DNA from: Lagopus muta
Taxonomy: Eukaryota > Chordata > Aves > Galliformes > Phasianidae
DNA length: 64,000 bases
NCBI RefSeq assembly: GCF_023343835.1
Contig: NC_064443.1
Coordinates: 16,379,501-16,443,500 of the forward strand
Reading direction: 5' to 3'
Part shown: positions 1 through 13,142 of the stretch, piece by piece
Layout: the number at the start of each line of letters is the position of its first letter
How positions within the stretch are numbered: position 1 is the first letter of the stretch
Made by a program: the position numbers and the translations under genes
The notes under the pieces: generated by a model
Databases searched by the model: none
The model's input: only the letters and a program-made list of their open reading frames with translations
Told to the model about the DNA's origin: nothing

Positions 1-1292
1 GCTGGCAGGTGCCAAAACCAACACAGATACACATGGCAAACAATGAACCTTGAGACAAGGCATAAACCAACGTGCTGAGTGGAAAGGTCACGATAGGGAC
101 TGACCAGAAATGTCATCAAGCTTGTTGCAGATAAGAGAAAGGAAAAAAAAGCTCTTATCACAGTAAGAGGCAGCAAAGGGGCACTGAGCTCCCAGCACCA
201 CCTGCCTGTGAAATGCCAGCTGCTCCCTGCTCCCATCGCCCTTCTGCCTTGATCAGCACTTTCTGACACCAGAGGGGAAGACCATCAGGTTGCCAGAACG
301 GCTCCAACCTGTGAGCTCCCAATGCAGTTTATTAGAATGGTTCTACCGACCCAATGCTAAAGGCTGAAAATGAGTTTTCCATAGTGGCCGTAATTGTCAG
401 CAGAGTGTTTGCATCGCATTGATTATCTCTGGAGAAAACAGGCACAGTGAGTGCATTGACCTTTATGGAGGAAGCACCCAGATCCTGGACGATTGCTGGT
501 GTGGCAGGACTCTGCTATCAGCCTCCGGCCCAGGAAATCCAGGCACATGGAGCCCAATGGGGTGGGAGATCATCTGCAACTGCTGCCACAGCACTGGTGA
601 GGATGTGGCAAGCAGCAGCTACAGCCACTCACCCATGAAATGTAAATTTAATGTAACTATTTGCAATGTAAAATGCTTTGCACTTTGAAAAATATGCTAT
701 TATTTGTGCCTTTTATTGGAGAGAGAGGGGGAAAATATATTCAGAAACAGTCTCTTGTGCACGTTCAGTTCTTTCTGCATCCAGAGTTATGGAGTTTATA
801 TTGAAATTTAGCAGCTGTGGGATCTGTGGCCCAATAGTGCCATCACCACTAAATCATCTCTTATTTAGCTAATGCCCTTCATGGCTCACACACGTAGAAT
901 AGAAAATGACCTGCCAAGCTGCCACCGGGCTGGTTCAAAATTCCTCCCTCGCTCAGCTCCAGCAAAATGCACCATCCCCAATAACACAACAATGTATTTA
1001 TAGATATCCCAGATGCAGGGGGTTTAGTTGGTGTCATTTTGCCCAAAATCTTTAGCTATATCCAGAAGCTGATGTCTTACACCTGTGCCACGGTGGGCGA
1101 GCAGAGATGGCAAGCTGCTCAGATGTTTGGTAAGGAATGTCCTGGCACCAAACCTCCAACTTCCACTAAAAATCAGGTGCATTGCCAAAGCAGAGGATCA
1201 GGCACACTGGTACCAGGACAGCAGACAGGTTGGCACCACACCTCAGCAGAAGCTGCAGCAGTGACATCCAGAAAGACAACCCCAGCCCTGAT

Positions 1293-1307
1293 CCCCCCCC
1301 CCCCCCC
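1293..1307. repeat. Poly-C run (15 C)
   Basis: A homopolymer of 15 C. Length errors and polymorphism are likely here. Confidence 0.9.
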
Positions 1308-4300
1308 GGCTGGGGCTGCAGTCAGTGCCTGGCTACAGAAAGCTGAAGATAGATGGCGGTGAACACAGCTTTCATCATTCAGTGAGATAAGAAGAGGCAG
1401 AGATAAATCCTTCGTTAGGCTGCAAGGCTGGTGGGAGTGGTCTCACCTCCTGGTTCATTAAGCTTCCAGAAAGCCTCATCTGCCATCATTAAGTGCTGCG
1501 CTAATGGTACTCGCTGGGTGGTTTTTCAGTGGTTTTGCTGTGTCCCCTGGAGTCAAACTTTTTCCAAGCAGTTCTTTAAGCCACAACCTCAGATCCAGCA
1601 TCCTTAGTCTGATGTAGGGGGATGCAGGGCAGTGGTCATCACCCTCCCGGCTCCTGCTGGCTCTGTGCTCTGCTCTCCTGGTTGATTAGTGCACGCGGTG
1701 ATGCTGGTTGAAACCTAAAGCCATTTGTAATCATTATTCTGAAGGCCGTCTACAGATAATGAAGAAAATTAGACTGGACTTGAAAAAATAAAAAAACACT
1801 TTTTTTTCTTAGTAAAAGCATTTGGAAGCATCAGGAGGTTCTTTATAGGGTGTGTAAATGTAACACGAGGAGAGACAGAATAAAGGGAGTTCAAAGGGTG
1901 TCTGTGAAAAGGAAAAAAAGCTCTGCTATTGGCACTGCTTCCTGTTTTCTCACACCCAGCAACATTCTTGACCCAAACCAGAGGAAACAACAACAGCAAG
2001 AAGTTCTGAGGCCCGTGTGACACTGAGTGGTACCTTCTATGACAGCTGGCAGGAGGAGCGCTGGGCTCACACTGCAGTGTGCCCGGGCCAGGCTCTACCT
2101 GTGAGGACTCCAATTAGTTGGGGTGCAGCTCTCTTCTCCCCACCACAGCCAGGACTCCAGTGGACACAGGTTAGGGAAAGCTCTTCTGGTAGAAAGGCAG
2201 CCTTAGGCAAAACCAAAACAAATTCAGCCCTGTATCCCAGGGCTCTGGAGCATCCCTGACTGCACTGGGTGAGGAGGAGCTGAGGGTTGCCCTGCAGCTC
2301 CAACAGAAGTCCAGCTGCAGTACTGATGGACCCAAGGACATGTGAACATGGGGTGTGAGAGCACCCTTTAAAATGTCTTCTCTTCATCGTTGGCTGTTCC
2401 CTTAAAATAAAAAGAAAATAAAATCAAAATGCATTACATTATGTTACTAAATGAACTGAAAGCCCCAGGGCTTGGGAGCCTGGATGCTGCATTAGGCAAT
2501 TGCAGCAGCCGAGGCCGGCCAGCACCAGTCCTCCACCCGCAGGCTCTGCTAACGAGCGCAAACAGCAGGGCCAGGACATGCAGCAGGGCCAAGGCTCAAT
2601 GCTGGATGCCAGCCCACACCCAGCACATCATCCGGACCTTCACTGGCGAGTGCAATGTGGGGCTGAGCATCGCTGCTATAAGCACCACGCTTCTCTGCTT
2701 CAAAAAAAAAAAAATCAGCATGCTGCAGGAAAGCCATCGGTTCAGCTGGCTGCTCCCATTATGTTTCATGAAAGTCAGCTGGTGTATTGGATATTCATTC
2801 ATTTTGGGCTAACTATCTTTTCCATTTCTGAACAGCTTCAATTTTCTTGATGTCTCTGGGAATGGTTTATGAGGAAATAGAGCCTTGAGGGTGGACAGAC
2901 AGAGAAAAATCTCCTTTCTCACCAAATTGATCACCATAATCCTTCATCTGCTCACTGTGCAGCTGGGCTGCTGGTACCAGCAGGCTGTGCCCACAGAGCA
3001 GCCCCGTGTGCTGCAGTGTAAAGGAGCCTCACCTCACTGCTGCTGAAGGGGAGAAGAGATCTGGCCATACTAGCTGCCAAGTGTGTGCTGACACGTCCAT
3101 GCTGTAATGAAACTCATGGCAATGAGATGCTGTGGGATCTGCAGCAGTGGCAGCACACGAGGATGGACTAAACAAGCAGCTGCTGGTGATGGTTTGATGT
3201 GGATAATCCTGCCTATGGCCAGGCAAATGGCTCTTCTAAGCTCTGCCTCCTTCCCTGTTCCTCAGTGCAATGACGTTATTGCAAGAGTTTTCCCTCCCCA
3301 GCCCTGCAAGCACTGGGAATGTGAACAGTTTGAACTGGCCATGAATGCACTGGTGCCAAAAACTCCTGCCCTGCCCAGCACTTACACCAACAAACACACA
3401 GAGCAAGTGGGCAGCAGCTGTGCAGGGCAGCACACAGCCAGGTGGGGGGGCAGAGCAGCAGCACAGGACTGGGGGCACTCCAGCTTTGTACAGCCCAAGC
3501 ATCCCCACGTGCAGCTGCTTGATTTATTTCTTACTGGTAATTTATGGAAATGGATTCTTTAAAAAAAAAAAATAAACTCAAACCAAATACTTTACTAATA
3601 GGCCAGCCACTCTCTGGTATCACGCTGGGTAAATGAGCATTTGTGCCCAGTGGCATGTTGTCCCATAGCTGAACCCCCATAAAGGGCTTCAAAAATATCT
3701 ATTAGCCAAGCTCATTAGTTTAAATATCATTAAAATAAATTATATTTCTCCACACAGGGCTTTGATGGGCCCCAGAGAGAATGCTGCTCCCAGTGGCTAC
3801 GGGTCAAACACTCATTTACTCGAAGGACTCTTTGCTCTGGAAGTAGAAAGGCTGTTACAATCGGTTTACACAACTGTCACGGTGCAGAAATGGGCCTGTC
3901 CACGCCTCACTGCTCAACTTAAAAGCATAACACTGAATAAGAGAACATAGCACACGTGTTCTTTGCTGTAAGAATCAACTGCAAAGCTGCCTTCTGGTTC
4001 TGTGAATATAGAAAGGTCTGTACCTGGCTTTTAGATTTATTCATTTATCCATTTGACCTGTTTATTCCACTTGAAGGTCAGTTTATTTTGGCATAGCTTA
4101 ATTTCTGATGTTTCTGGTTTCAGGCTTGTTTTTTTCCCCCCACAGCAACCAGGCCCCCAAAAATGCAGTGGTACCATTCTATGCTGTATGAACTCAAGCT
4201 GATTTGAACCACATGGACAGGATTGATGCAGGCATGCCTGCCACTCTCATGCTGCTCCAGCTACAGCCAGGGCACAACTGGGGCTGTGCACCAGCACCAT

Positions 4301-4543
4301 GCATATGAACATCTATCCAATAACACCACCATATCTGAGCAGCAGAAATGGAGCTGTGGGTTTATGCTTCACATCAGTGAGAGCACCTCTATTTCACACA
4401 GTGCCTCAGAAAAGGTGTTCCAAAGCTCTGAGCAGGTGCATTTCTCTTAGAACATGGAGTTAACAGGATGCCGGCATCACCAACAGCATCACCAGGGAGC
4501 AGAGAACTCACAGCCCTCACTCAACCCCTGCACAGGTTTGTCA

Positions 4544-4752
4544 GAAGGAATTCTTTACTGTCAAGGTAGTGAGACAGAGGAACAGGTTGCCCAGAGAGGC
4601 TGTGGATGCCCCCCTCCTCCCTGGAAGCATTCAAAGCCAGGCTGGTTGGAGCCCTGAGCAACCAGATCCAGTGGGAGGCAGCCCTGCTTATAGCGTGGGG
4701 CTGGAAATACATGACCTTAAAAGGTCCCTTCCAACCCAAACCATTCTATGAC
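4544..4752 (+). repeat. CR1 LINE 3' fragment
   Basis: Typical CR1 text in order: ggaattctttactgtcaagg, ggaacaggttgcccagagag, aaaggtcccttccaacccaa and the terminal ccattctatga. It is 5'-truncated, as most CR1 copies are. The terminal ATTCTATG is intact. Confidence 0.92.
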
Positions 4753-7700
4753 AGAAGGGAGGAGAGACCACAGGCAGCTCATGCACCCCTGGGTTAGTGT
4801 TGCAGCAACAGACATTGCTAACGAACCATCACAACACAGCAAGCACAGCAACCCACAGGGATTTCACAGCCACGCACCACGGGCTGCCAACAGTCTGCAG
4901 CAACGGGAGCCAGCCAGGTGCTTGTTGTGTCTCGAAAGAAACCCTCCCAGTGCCCAGCCAGGTGGCTGCACACCCAGCAGGGCTGCCTCTCACTCATCTC
5001 TGGAGCAATTTGGGCGTTGCTGTTCTCGAGGCACTCCACCAGTTGTACTTTCCGTGTCAGCAGCACCGCAGAACAGAAACGTGGCATCGAGGTTCCCCAT
5101 TCGGGCTGTGACGGATCGCAGGGAGGAACGCAGCGATGATGGAGGACCAGTGCTAATCACACCAATTGATATAAATCACCACGTCAGCAGCAGGCTGTGG
5201 GTTTACACCTCATTAAGCTTCCAAGTGCCAAATTAATCAACAGGCTTCAGCAGAACCATTCTTAATTAATTGTTGTAGCAATGGGGAAACGCAACAGAAA
5301 AAGAGAACCAGAACTCGCAGCGAGCACCACCAGGTTTAAACAGACAGAAACTCTGTTTTCCAGTTCACCTTTCAGTGAGGGACAGCCACACACCCATCAC
5401 AGGCAGCAAACTGCCAGGGCTGCTGGGGATTAGGGTGGATTGCAGGAGCAGGCTGGTGAGCTGCAAAATGCTTCCATGAGCTCCTCATTGAGCACTGCAA
5501 GTAAGCAGCTTTGTATTTCATTTTTCACCTTCTCCCTGAAGCAATACGCAACGCCAACAGCAAACGATGTGAACAGGGGAACCGCTCCCACCTTCACAGC
5601 GTCCTCAGTTTCTTGCTCTGTCAAAATTATGATGCCTGGGTGCCATAAGGACATGCAGATAGGGGACAAGCTACCAGCAGCCCACACAGTCACCTCAAGC
5701 ACAATGCCCACGTCCCTGCAGGCAGCTCTTGCCCAGCTCACAGCACCAAAAAGCATCCTCTGTGCTGCAGGGCCTGGAGCCGAGCACACAACAGCCACCA
5801 CTCAGCAATGCAGCGTGTGCCTGTTGCGTTCTCAGGGTGGATTAAAAGCATCCCCTGTGTTCTGTGCACCTGCTTCTGCCTTGCCTCACACATTACAGCA
5901 GTGTAACATCTCCCCTGAGTTCACGTCTGCTCACCACATGGCTTGTAATTGCAGCGGTCAGTTCAACACTCAAACCACATTTCCAGCATTGAATGTCAGC
6001 AGGTACTTACGTCTTCCCATGGCTGTCAGTCACTCAGCCTGCTCTCCCTGATCTATAGAATATCCAAACATTTATATCATGGTGATGACAGCAGAGGTAC
6101 CCACAGCATCACCATTGCACCTGCACTGCAGCACCTCTGGTGTTCCCATCCTTACAGCATGGGCATGCAAACAGGCTTCACCGTATTAGCAAAAGTATCC
6201 TCTCAACACTGTGAAATCCCAACTCATCCAAAGGACTGGTTTGGAACTTGGTCTGCTTCCTTGGATTTAAGGTGCGAGTTGGAAGGTTAGCAAGGCAAAG
6301 GGAATAGAAAGAATGCACCCAATCCCAATTATTAACAGTCAACTATCCAAGTGCTCCCACTGGCTGAGTTCACCGGCCAGGAGCCCCTGCTCAAGGTGGG
6401 TTGGGTTGTGCTATGGCAGCTCACTGCTCACCTCAGCTCAAGCACAATGCTCCCCTGTGAGAGGCGAGCAGCACAAACAGCAGTCAGTGTGGCCACGAGC
6501 TGAGCAGTGCCCAGGGTCATCACCTTGCAGCAGGAGCTCCTCAGACTTTTGTTTTCAGCTGCTTGGAAAACAAATCGATTCGCTCACGCATGCTCCCTCT
6601 GCAACCTGCACAGTTCATATGTTCGCTGGTGCCTAACCAGCTTTACAGTTTCAGTGGGAAAAGCTCAATCTAGAACTTTTCATTAGTGTCATTAAGAGCA
6701 TGGCATTAAGGCTCCACAAGCTGATTTTGGCAATAGAAAACAATTTCAAGAAACACATATCAGGGTAATTATTCACAACTCAAATCCCAGAGGAGCACAG
6801 CCTTATGGCATAACCACATCAGCACCGCTGTTTTCTGAAATAAAGACTTCACTCAACTGCCAGACAACACTGTTCCACTCATCCTCAGCCCACCTCCTGG
6901 CCTTCAATGGCTGTGACTGACAGGTCTCCATCACATTTTCTGCCCTCTCCTGTGCCACAGCTGCGGGCAGATCAGTCAGCCAGGCAAGGGGACAGAAGTG
7001 ACAGAAGGATGGGCCCCAAGCCCACGCTGCCTTGTGCTCTGATACGTGACTATTTCAGACAACTTAATTCCTAAATTAATTACAGGGCTAAATCCTCTGG
7101 AGCAATCTCCCTGTTACAGCCAAGTTAGAACGCACCACATGGACGCAAGGCAGCCTGCACGCAGCACACAGAGCTGCACAGCACTGCCCTGAGTGCAGCA
7201 GCACACCAAGAAGCATAGGGGCAGGAAAGGACACACACCAGGACTTGACCCTTGGCAGCCATGCCCTTCCAAGCACATCGTTCCCACCACATGACATTCC
7301 CTGAGCATCATTCCTCAGTACACTATGTGTCTCTCAGTACTCAGCCAGGCTGACCCAGAGGATGCAATGAATTCCCAGCTCCAGCTGTTGGCAGCAGTCA
7401 GCAGGTGCTATCATCCTACTGCTGCCATTGATCCACCTGTGGTCCTGAGGTTGAGATGGGAAAGCAGGAAAGCAGCCACGGAGGTGTTAATCTGCATGTC
7501 CAGAGCAGCAAACAGACAGCAAGGAGAGCTCGGCCTGTGTTCTGCTGAGCAGCATCCTCTTAAATCCGCAGGGCAGTGCTGCATCTGTCGTGTGGGACCT
7601 CACCAGAATGGTTTCCCAGACGTTGAGGTTCTGACCTTGTCTGCTTTTACACTTCCCCATTCCGATTTTCAAATTAATCATCTAATTCCAGGTAAGTGCT

Positions 7701-10700
7701 TTTAAATTCTGCTGAATGGGGCATGAATCTTGCTGAATGAGAAACGCAGATCTCAGTAGGGAAATAGATTCAGCACGGTTACACTCCCCACTCTGTTTCA
7801 AGACTTCAATTGCAATTGCCTGCTCTAATTTAACAGGGAAGCCTCACTGCAGGGTAATTAAGCACACGAGGAGCTGCACAGAGCTGCTGTCAGCACCTGG
7901 CTGTGGGATTCTCCTTCCAGAGCACCTGCACTGGATGGAAATTCCTCCCCTCTGCTCTGAGCCTCTCACCAGTTCGTAGAACAGATGGAGCCACCTCCTC
8001 CTCCAAGGAGCCCTGCTGCTACGCGGCGCCTTACGCTGCAGCAATACGCGCAATTAGGCAAATCAATGGACAATGCAGCGTGTTGGAGGAGGAGGAGTTA
8101 CATCCAGGCAAAACATGAATCCCAATTTATTCGCTGTAGGAAACGAGATGTTTCTGCATAATTACCAAAAACCGCAGACACGAAACAAAACGTGGTGACA
8201 GCCCCAGTGGGAAGGTGCCACAGCCGGGTCGCTGCCTGGAGGGTGTGGGGCACAGCAGTTCATTCTCACCCTGATAAACAGCTGATTTATGCCATAACAT
8301 CTCATTACGTGCTGCACTGCCCAGCCCATCCCACATCCACAGCAGACAGGATGCTGGCTGCTGCCACTCGCCTCGCTGATGACTGCAGACTGAGCAGCAC
8401 AGCTGAAAGCTACAAAATTTCATGCTGTGAGGAGCTGCCACCTCCAACCAAGCTGCTTGCTCAGCATTCACCTGCCTGCATCTCATGTTAAGGTATGTGC
8501 TGGCTCCCGGCACTGAACTCACGCTGCTCACCACAGGTGCACAGCTTTGTTCTTGTCCTCGAGCATTCTCCACAGGCAGTGCTGAATCACATTGTGGCTT
8601 TTGAATATGAGAAAGCATTTAATAAAATGCAAACCAACATCACAGGACTCATTTAAAGCATGACCTAAGTCAGGTCTCCAAATGCAGTATTTGTAGAAAT
8701 AGCATACTCACTTCTCTAAAACCTGGAAGTATAGAAATGTGATTTATAGGTCTCCCAATACTACAAACTCAAATTTACAAGTTTGCCATTTTGGAATCAC
8801 ACCCAAATGTGCCTGCATAACCACAGCCTGCAGTCCATTTACCACAAAAAAGGCAATAAACAGATCCACAACAGACATAGGAAATACTTCAAGACTTGTG
8901 CAAACAACTGACATGAATTCCATTTGCTCGCATGTGGTGAAGGTACAAATGTCTATTGCTGAAATATTTAACAGAATTGTACGAGTTCACATTGGCTGTT
9001 CACAACTGTCACTGCACAACCTAGGAGGGGCATGCATGTTTGGATCTCCATCAGGGATGACCACAGCAACTGCACGTTCGTTTTGTTCTCTCACTTTATC
9101 TTTCCAGCTTTGGAGAGCATTCTTCCTTATCTTGGAGACGAATGGCCTCCACAGAGAGCTGAGCAGTAGAGCTATTTATCTCTTTGACATGTGTTTCCCT
9201 GTTTGTTTTCTCCAGCCTTGAGACAACCAGCTCAGCTCTAACAGCGCACTGTGCCAATGGCAGAGGGCTGCCCAACCTGTTCACTCCAGTGCTATGAATT
9301 CGTTTCCATGCCAATCACTTACTGTAGTAAACCAAGTTTAATCAATGCTTTCTTCTTGTGATAAAGAAGAAAGTCTCTACAAACTTCTGAAAGAGAGTGG
9401 CTGGAATGAGAACAAACAAATCAGTTTGGCCCTCTACTTTTTTTCCTTTCAGAAATGAAGAGGTAGCAATGTCCTGTGGGTGACATTGTCTGCACTGAAG
9501 AAAAACAAAAAAGGAGAAAAGTTACCTGATCGTTTCTGATATTCCACTTGCTTTAACGCAGAAATGGAACCTTATTTTTGAAGCACTGCAGTACCAAGCA
9601 TCTCATCTAACACAAGAGCATCTTCATTGCTTCAAATAGCTCCTGGACATGTGGGACTCCATCTCTCTCTGCCTATATCTATAATAAAGTTAACTGCTTA
9701 ATAACAAAAAAAGAAACAAGTTACATTCCCAGCTCCATTTCTCTACTCCCTAGAGTGCTCCATACACATGATCTCCCTTTCTCCAGCAAAACCCCATAGT
9801 TTTCCCACTCAGATTTAACTCATATCCAACCTTGCTTTCAGCAGTAAAAGTCTTGTCCAGACTCTGTAGTTCTGCTCCCTTAGGCCTGATTACAACGATG
9901 AGCAACAAATGCCTTACAAGTACTGCCTGTGCTGTAAATGAGCTTGGGGGATCTAGGGCAGGGTGGAGGGTGTAAAAATCAGAGAGCATTTTAAAACCCA
10001 ATGGAACAGCCTACACAGGTATTGAATTCCTCATATATCAGCTGATTTCCAGACTGGAAAACCTGCCTGGGAACAATCCCTATGCATTCATCCAAATAAC
10101 TCCTCTATATAAGCTGGACTCCTTCTTGCAGTTCACTGTTCCCAGAACCCACAGCAACTAACATAATGATACAGGATGTTTTGTTTTCTTCTCTTCCCAG
10201 TGTTTGTGCTTCACGGATTCAGCAAGCCTCAGTTTTGGCTAAACGAGTTTGCAGAGCTCTCCTTTTCCTTTAAAGGACTTGTGTTCTTCTCAGAAAGGTA
10301 AAACTTCTTTCATACCAATGTTGCTCATCCTGAACACGCTGGGCATGCTGAATAACGCGGTCACACAAGACAACTTTATGGATTATATGGAAAATCTTCA
10401 CCACTACAAAGATCACTTACAATGCTCATAAAATTGCTATCAATATATAAATCAAAATCCATTATTGGCTCTGCAATCAATGAGAAGAATTTTGCAAGAG
10501 ATGGAGCTGAGCATCAAAAATGACCACGAGTGGATGTTAACTGGACATGGAAACGGATCCTGGGTGTATACCACCACAATATCAAGTGCAGAAATGCAGA
10601 GGAACAGCAGGAACAGAAGCAGAGGGAGATGTGTTGCCAGCCTCCAAGAACTGAGCAGACACCAATATCTTTTTAGGAGACAGAGAGAGCTCAGCCATGC

Positions 10701-11969
10701 ATGGCCTCAATGGTGAGGACAACAGCAAAATCATCTGTGAGATAACATCACATGTGTACCAAGTTCTCATCTGCAATCTATAGCAGTGTCACACTGTACA
10801 GGCACCGAATCTTACTCCCAATCTGGATTCACACTTGACATCATGCAAACAGCTCACAAATGACATTAAGAAATCATGCTTTTAGGCAAAGAAAAAAGAT
10901 TATCCCAAGATGTCATCTGCAGAAGTAGCCAGTCCCTGAAGTTAAGTAGGCCTGCTGGAGAAAGAATGCTTTCAACAGTATGTCACAAAACGGGAAAAAC
11001 AAAAAAAAAGAGCTGAAGACACAGGATATGGTAAAAATTGATAGGCGTTCTGTGATGCATTTCTGAACTCACACTGGCTCAACTTTCTCTAGCCCACACT
11101 CAAGCAAAGGAAGCTTTGGAGTTCACACCTGTGATGTGGTAAGGGAGAAGGTTTCTTTTTTCCCCCCTCTTTAAACACTTTTTTCCCCCCAGACGAATGC
11201 TGCATAATTGTAGCGACAGCACAGATTTTACTGCAAGCATTTAGAAGAATAAGTGTTCATTGACACGATGAGAAAGGTTCCTCCCCTGGGGAACAGAACA
11301 CAGAGGCTGACTGAGCAACTGGTAGGTATTTAAGAACATAAAAAATACTGGCAGAGCAGGGTCACAGTTCTTACTGAAAAGGAGTCAGCACAGGAAGACA
11401 ACTGGTCTGCTGGCTTCCAGCACAGTACAGCATTAGTGAAGAGAAAGTCCTTAAGCATAGGGCTTTTATATACACACTCTTTGAATAGCTGAAAGGCTGC
11501 AAAGTAATCATGGCTTGTTCCTCCTCCTCCTGCTTCCCCCACCAAATCCTCCAGTAGAGGCTGAATAGCAAGGCACCATTTGCAGCTTCCACCTCATTTA
11601 GAGGACTTACCTACCACTAGCAGAATGAAGCACAAAACAGAGTGAGAGGATTATTTTAACATCTGAAAGACAAAAAGGAGCAAATGAGTTGGCCAAAGCT
11701 ATTCAAACAAGTAACAAAGATATGCCCGGACAGTGCAGGTTTGCTTTTGGTCCTGTACTCAAGAATACTGTACCTTGTTTCATCAATTTGGTTGATATCA
11801 CTTTGGTGCTATTAAGAGTAGATACAGAGGAAATAATTAGAATTTCTGTTCTTTAAAAAAGCAGCAGTACTGTTCATGTGTGAAAATTTCAAAAACAGCA
11901 CAAAAGAATTAATAGCAGTCAAAAGCTGAAATAACTTACATGAAAACCACAGCAATACAAGCTATAGGC

Positions 11970-12490
11970 CTTTCTAAACTGAAACTTTCCTTTATTTAAA
12001 AAAAAATAGAATGCACCTAATACGTCAGGATTAATTACATTTTTAACATTACAACATCAATATTTTTAATGTAGTTAGCTATAAAGTATTTCAATATGAA
12101 ACAATGTGGAAAAATGTTTAACAAGTTTCTGCAAACATGAGAACATTTTAATTAAATTCCAACATGTAAAAATAACTAAAACACTACAAGTGTATTCAAC
12201 TGTATTTGACTCCAGCATCTTTCTTCTACATATCTTAACAAAAACTCTTTCTAAAAGCTTACTGGAATTCCACATTCCTCCACACAGAAATCAGTTCTCA
12301 TTCTGTTGAATTAAAAAAAAAAATTGTGAGTACCATATAGTCACATCAATTCTTTTCAGAAGAAATCTTGTCTTTGAAACTGCCAACAAAGAAAAATATT
12401 AACTTCCCTCTGCAGCTTAGGATAGCCTTGGGAAGACCTCACTGCAGCACTGTGGTGCTCGTGGGTCACACTGTGCTCTAACACAGCCCA
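11970..12490 (-). other. SHQ1: SHQ1 3' UTR with candidate poly(A) signal
   Basis: An AT-rich stretch below the stop codon. On the minus strand AATAAA occurs at 11996-11991, about 500 bases after the stop. Cleavage would fall near 11,970. No other AATAAA was noticed in between. The exact end is inferred. Confidence 0.55.
11991..11996 (-). terminator. Poly(A) signal AATAAA, probably for SHQ1
   Basis: Plus-strand tttatt, which is AATAAA on the SHQ1 strand, lying 500 bases past the stop codon. Confidence 0.5.
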
Positions 12491-13142
12491 TTAGTCTTCA
12501 TCTTCATTTGTGCTGCAAAGAAAAAGCAGTGGATTCGTCTTCGAAGGCACCTCCAGGAAATCCCCCTTCCCAGGAGTAACCCTGGGAAACCTGGCAGGTT
12601 CAGACACATGGTTTTCTTCTTGTTCCTGTAAAGCAAAGCCACTTGCACTGGCTAATCCTTCAGGTTGTTCCGAAAGTCTCATTGCAGTGTGCATTTGCTT
12701 TTCTAATTCTTCTATCAATTTCCCAGCAACAGAAGGAGATTGCAAAGAAGCCTTTGATTTTTCATTGCTAACCTCAAACATTGAAGCGTTTGTGCCTTGC
12801 CTTAATCCATTACAGTCAATAAGTGGAGCTGTCCTCTCTTCTTGAAGCACGCCTTGTAAAGAATTTATTTTCCCATCCTCAGCAGTTGAGGACTCTCGCT
12901 CATTTGAATCAGACCCTTCTGTCTCAGATGATGAAGTGCTGCTTGATTCTTCAGAGTCACTTGTCTCCGACTCAGAGGATGGCAGCTGTTGCCTGGAAAC
13001 CATGCCAGCAGCTGATAACTTGCTCTCTTCTTCCAGTACCAGCACTGCTGCTGCTTCCAGCTCTTCGAGCTCAAATCCTAAGTGGGACTTTGTAAGCGTG
13101 GTTTTCTGCAAGGATTCAGAAAGTGCAGCCAACTTTTTTGAC
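12491..13142 (-). CDS. SHQ1: SHQ1 exon 12, last coding exon (residues 392-608)
   Basis: The acceptor TATTAAAG precedes 13142 and the stop TAA is at 12493-12491. The first part ([20 protein letters not shown], then [19 protein letters not shown]) aligns with human SHQ1. Residues 446-477 are a dense Ser/Asp/Glu patch (12887-12982) with many CK2-type sites. The rest is disordered-looking and weakly conserved, ending STNEDED. Introns interrupt all the other exons, so this is not a retrocopy. Confidence 0.93.

Larger units (their letters stand above)
1..11969. other. Intergenic region downstream of SHQ1, no supported gene
   Basis: Only short open frames with no recognisable domain were found on either strand. 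It holds the CR1 copy at 4,544, a poly-C run, and AT-rich islands that look like conserved non-coding DNA (near 640-720, 3,680-3,760, 5,160-5,280, 6,700-6,780 and 7,040-7,100). From human synteny the next gene to the left would be RYBP, but none of it is visible. Confidence 0.6.

Noticed and set aside
5440..6051. Open frame of 203 codons on the plus strand, the longest in the left region
   Set aside because: It begins at a non-ATG codon, has no domain, and its Ser/Thr/Ala-rich composition fits GC-moderate non-coding DNA. An equally open frame runs on the other strand (5,430-5,801).
8127..8618. Minus-strand frame of 163 codons
   Set aside because: No recognisable domain, no splice or promoter context, and low-complexity Cys/Ser composition. 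Treated as chance.
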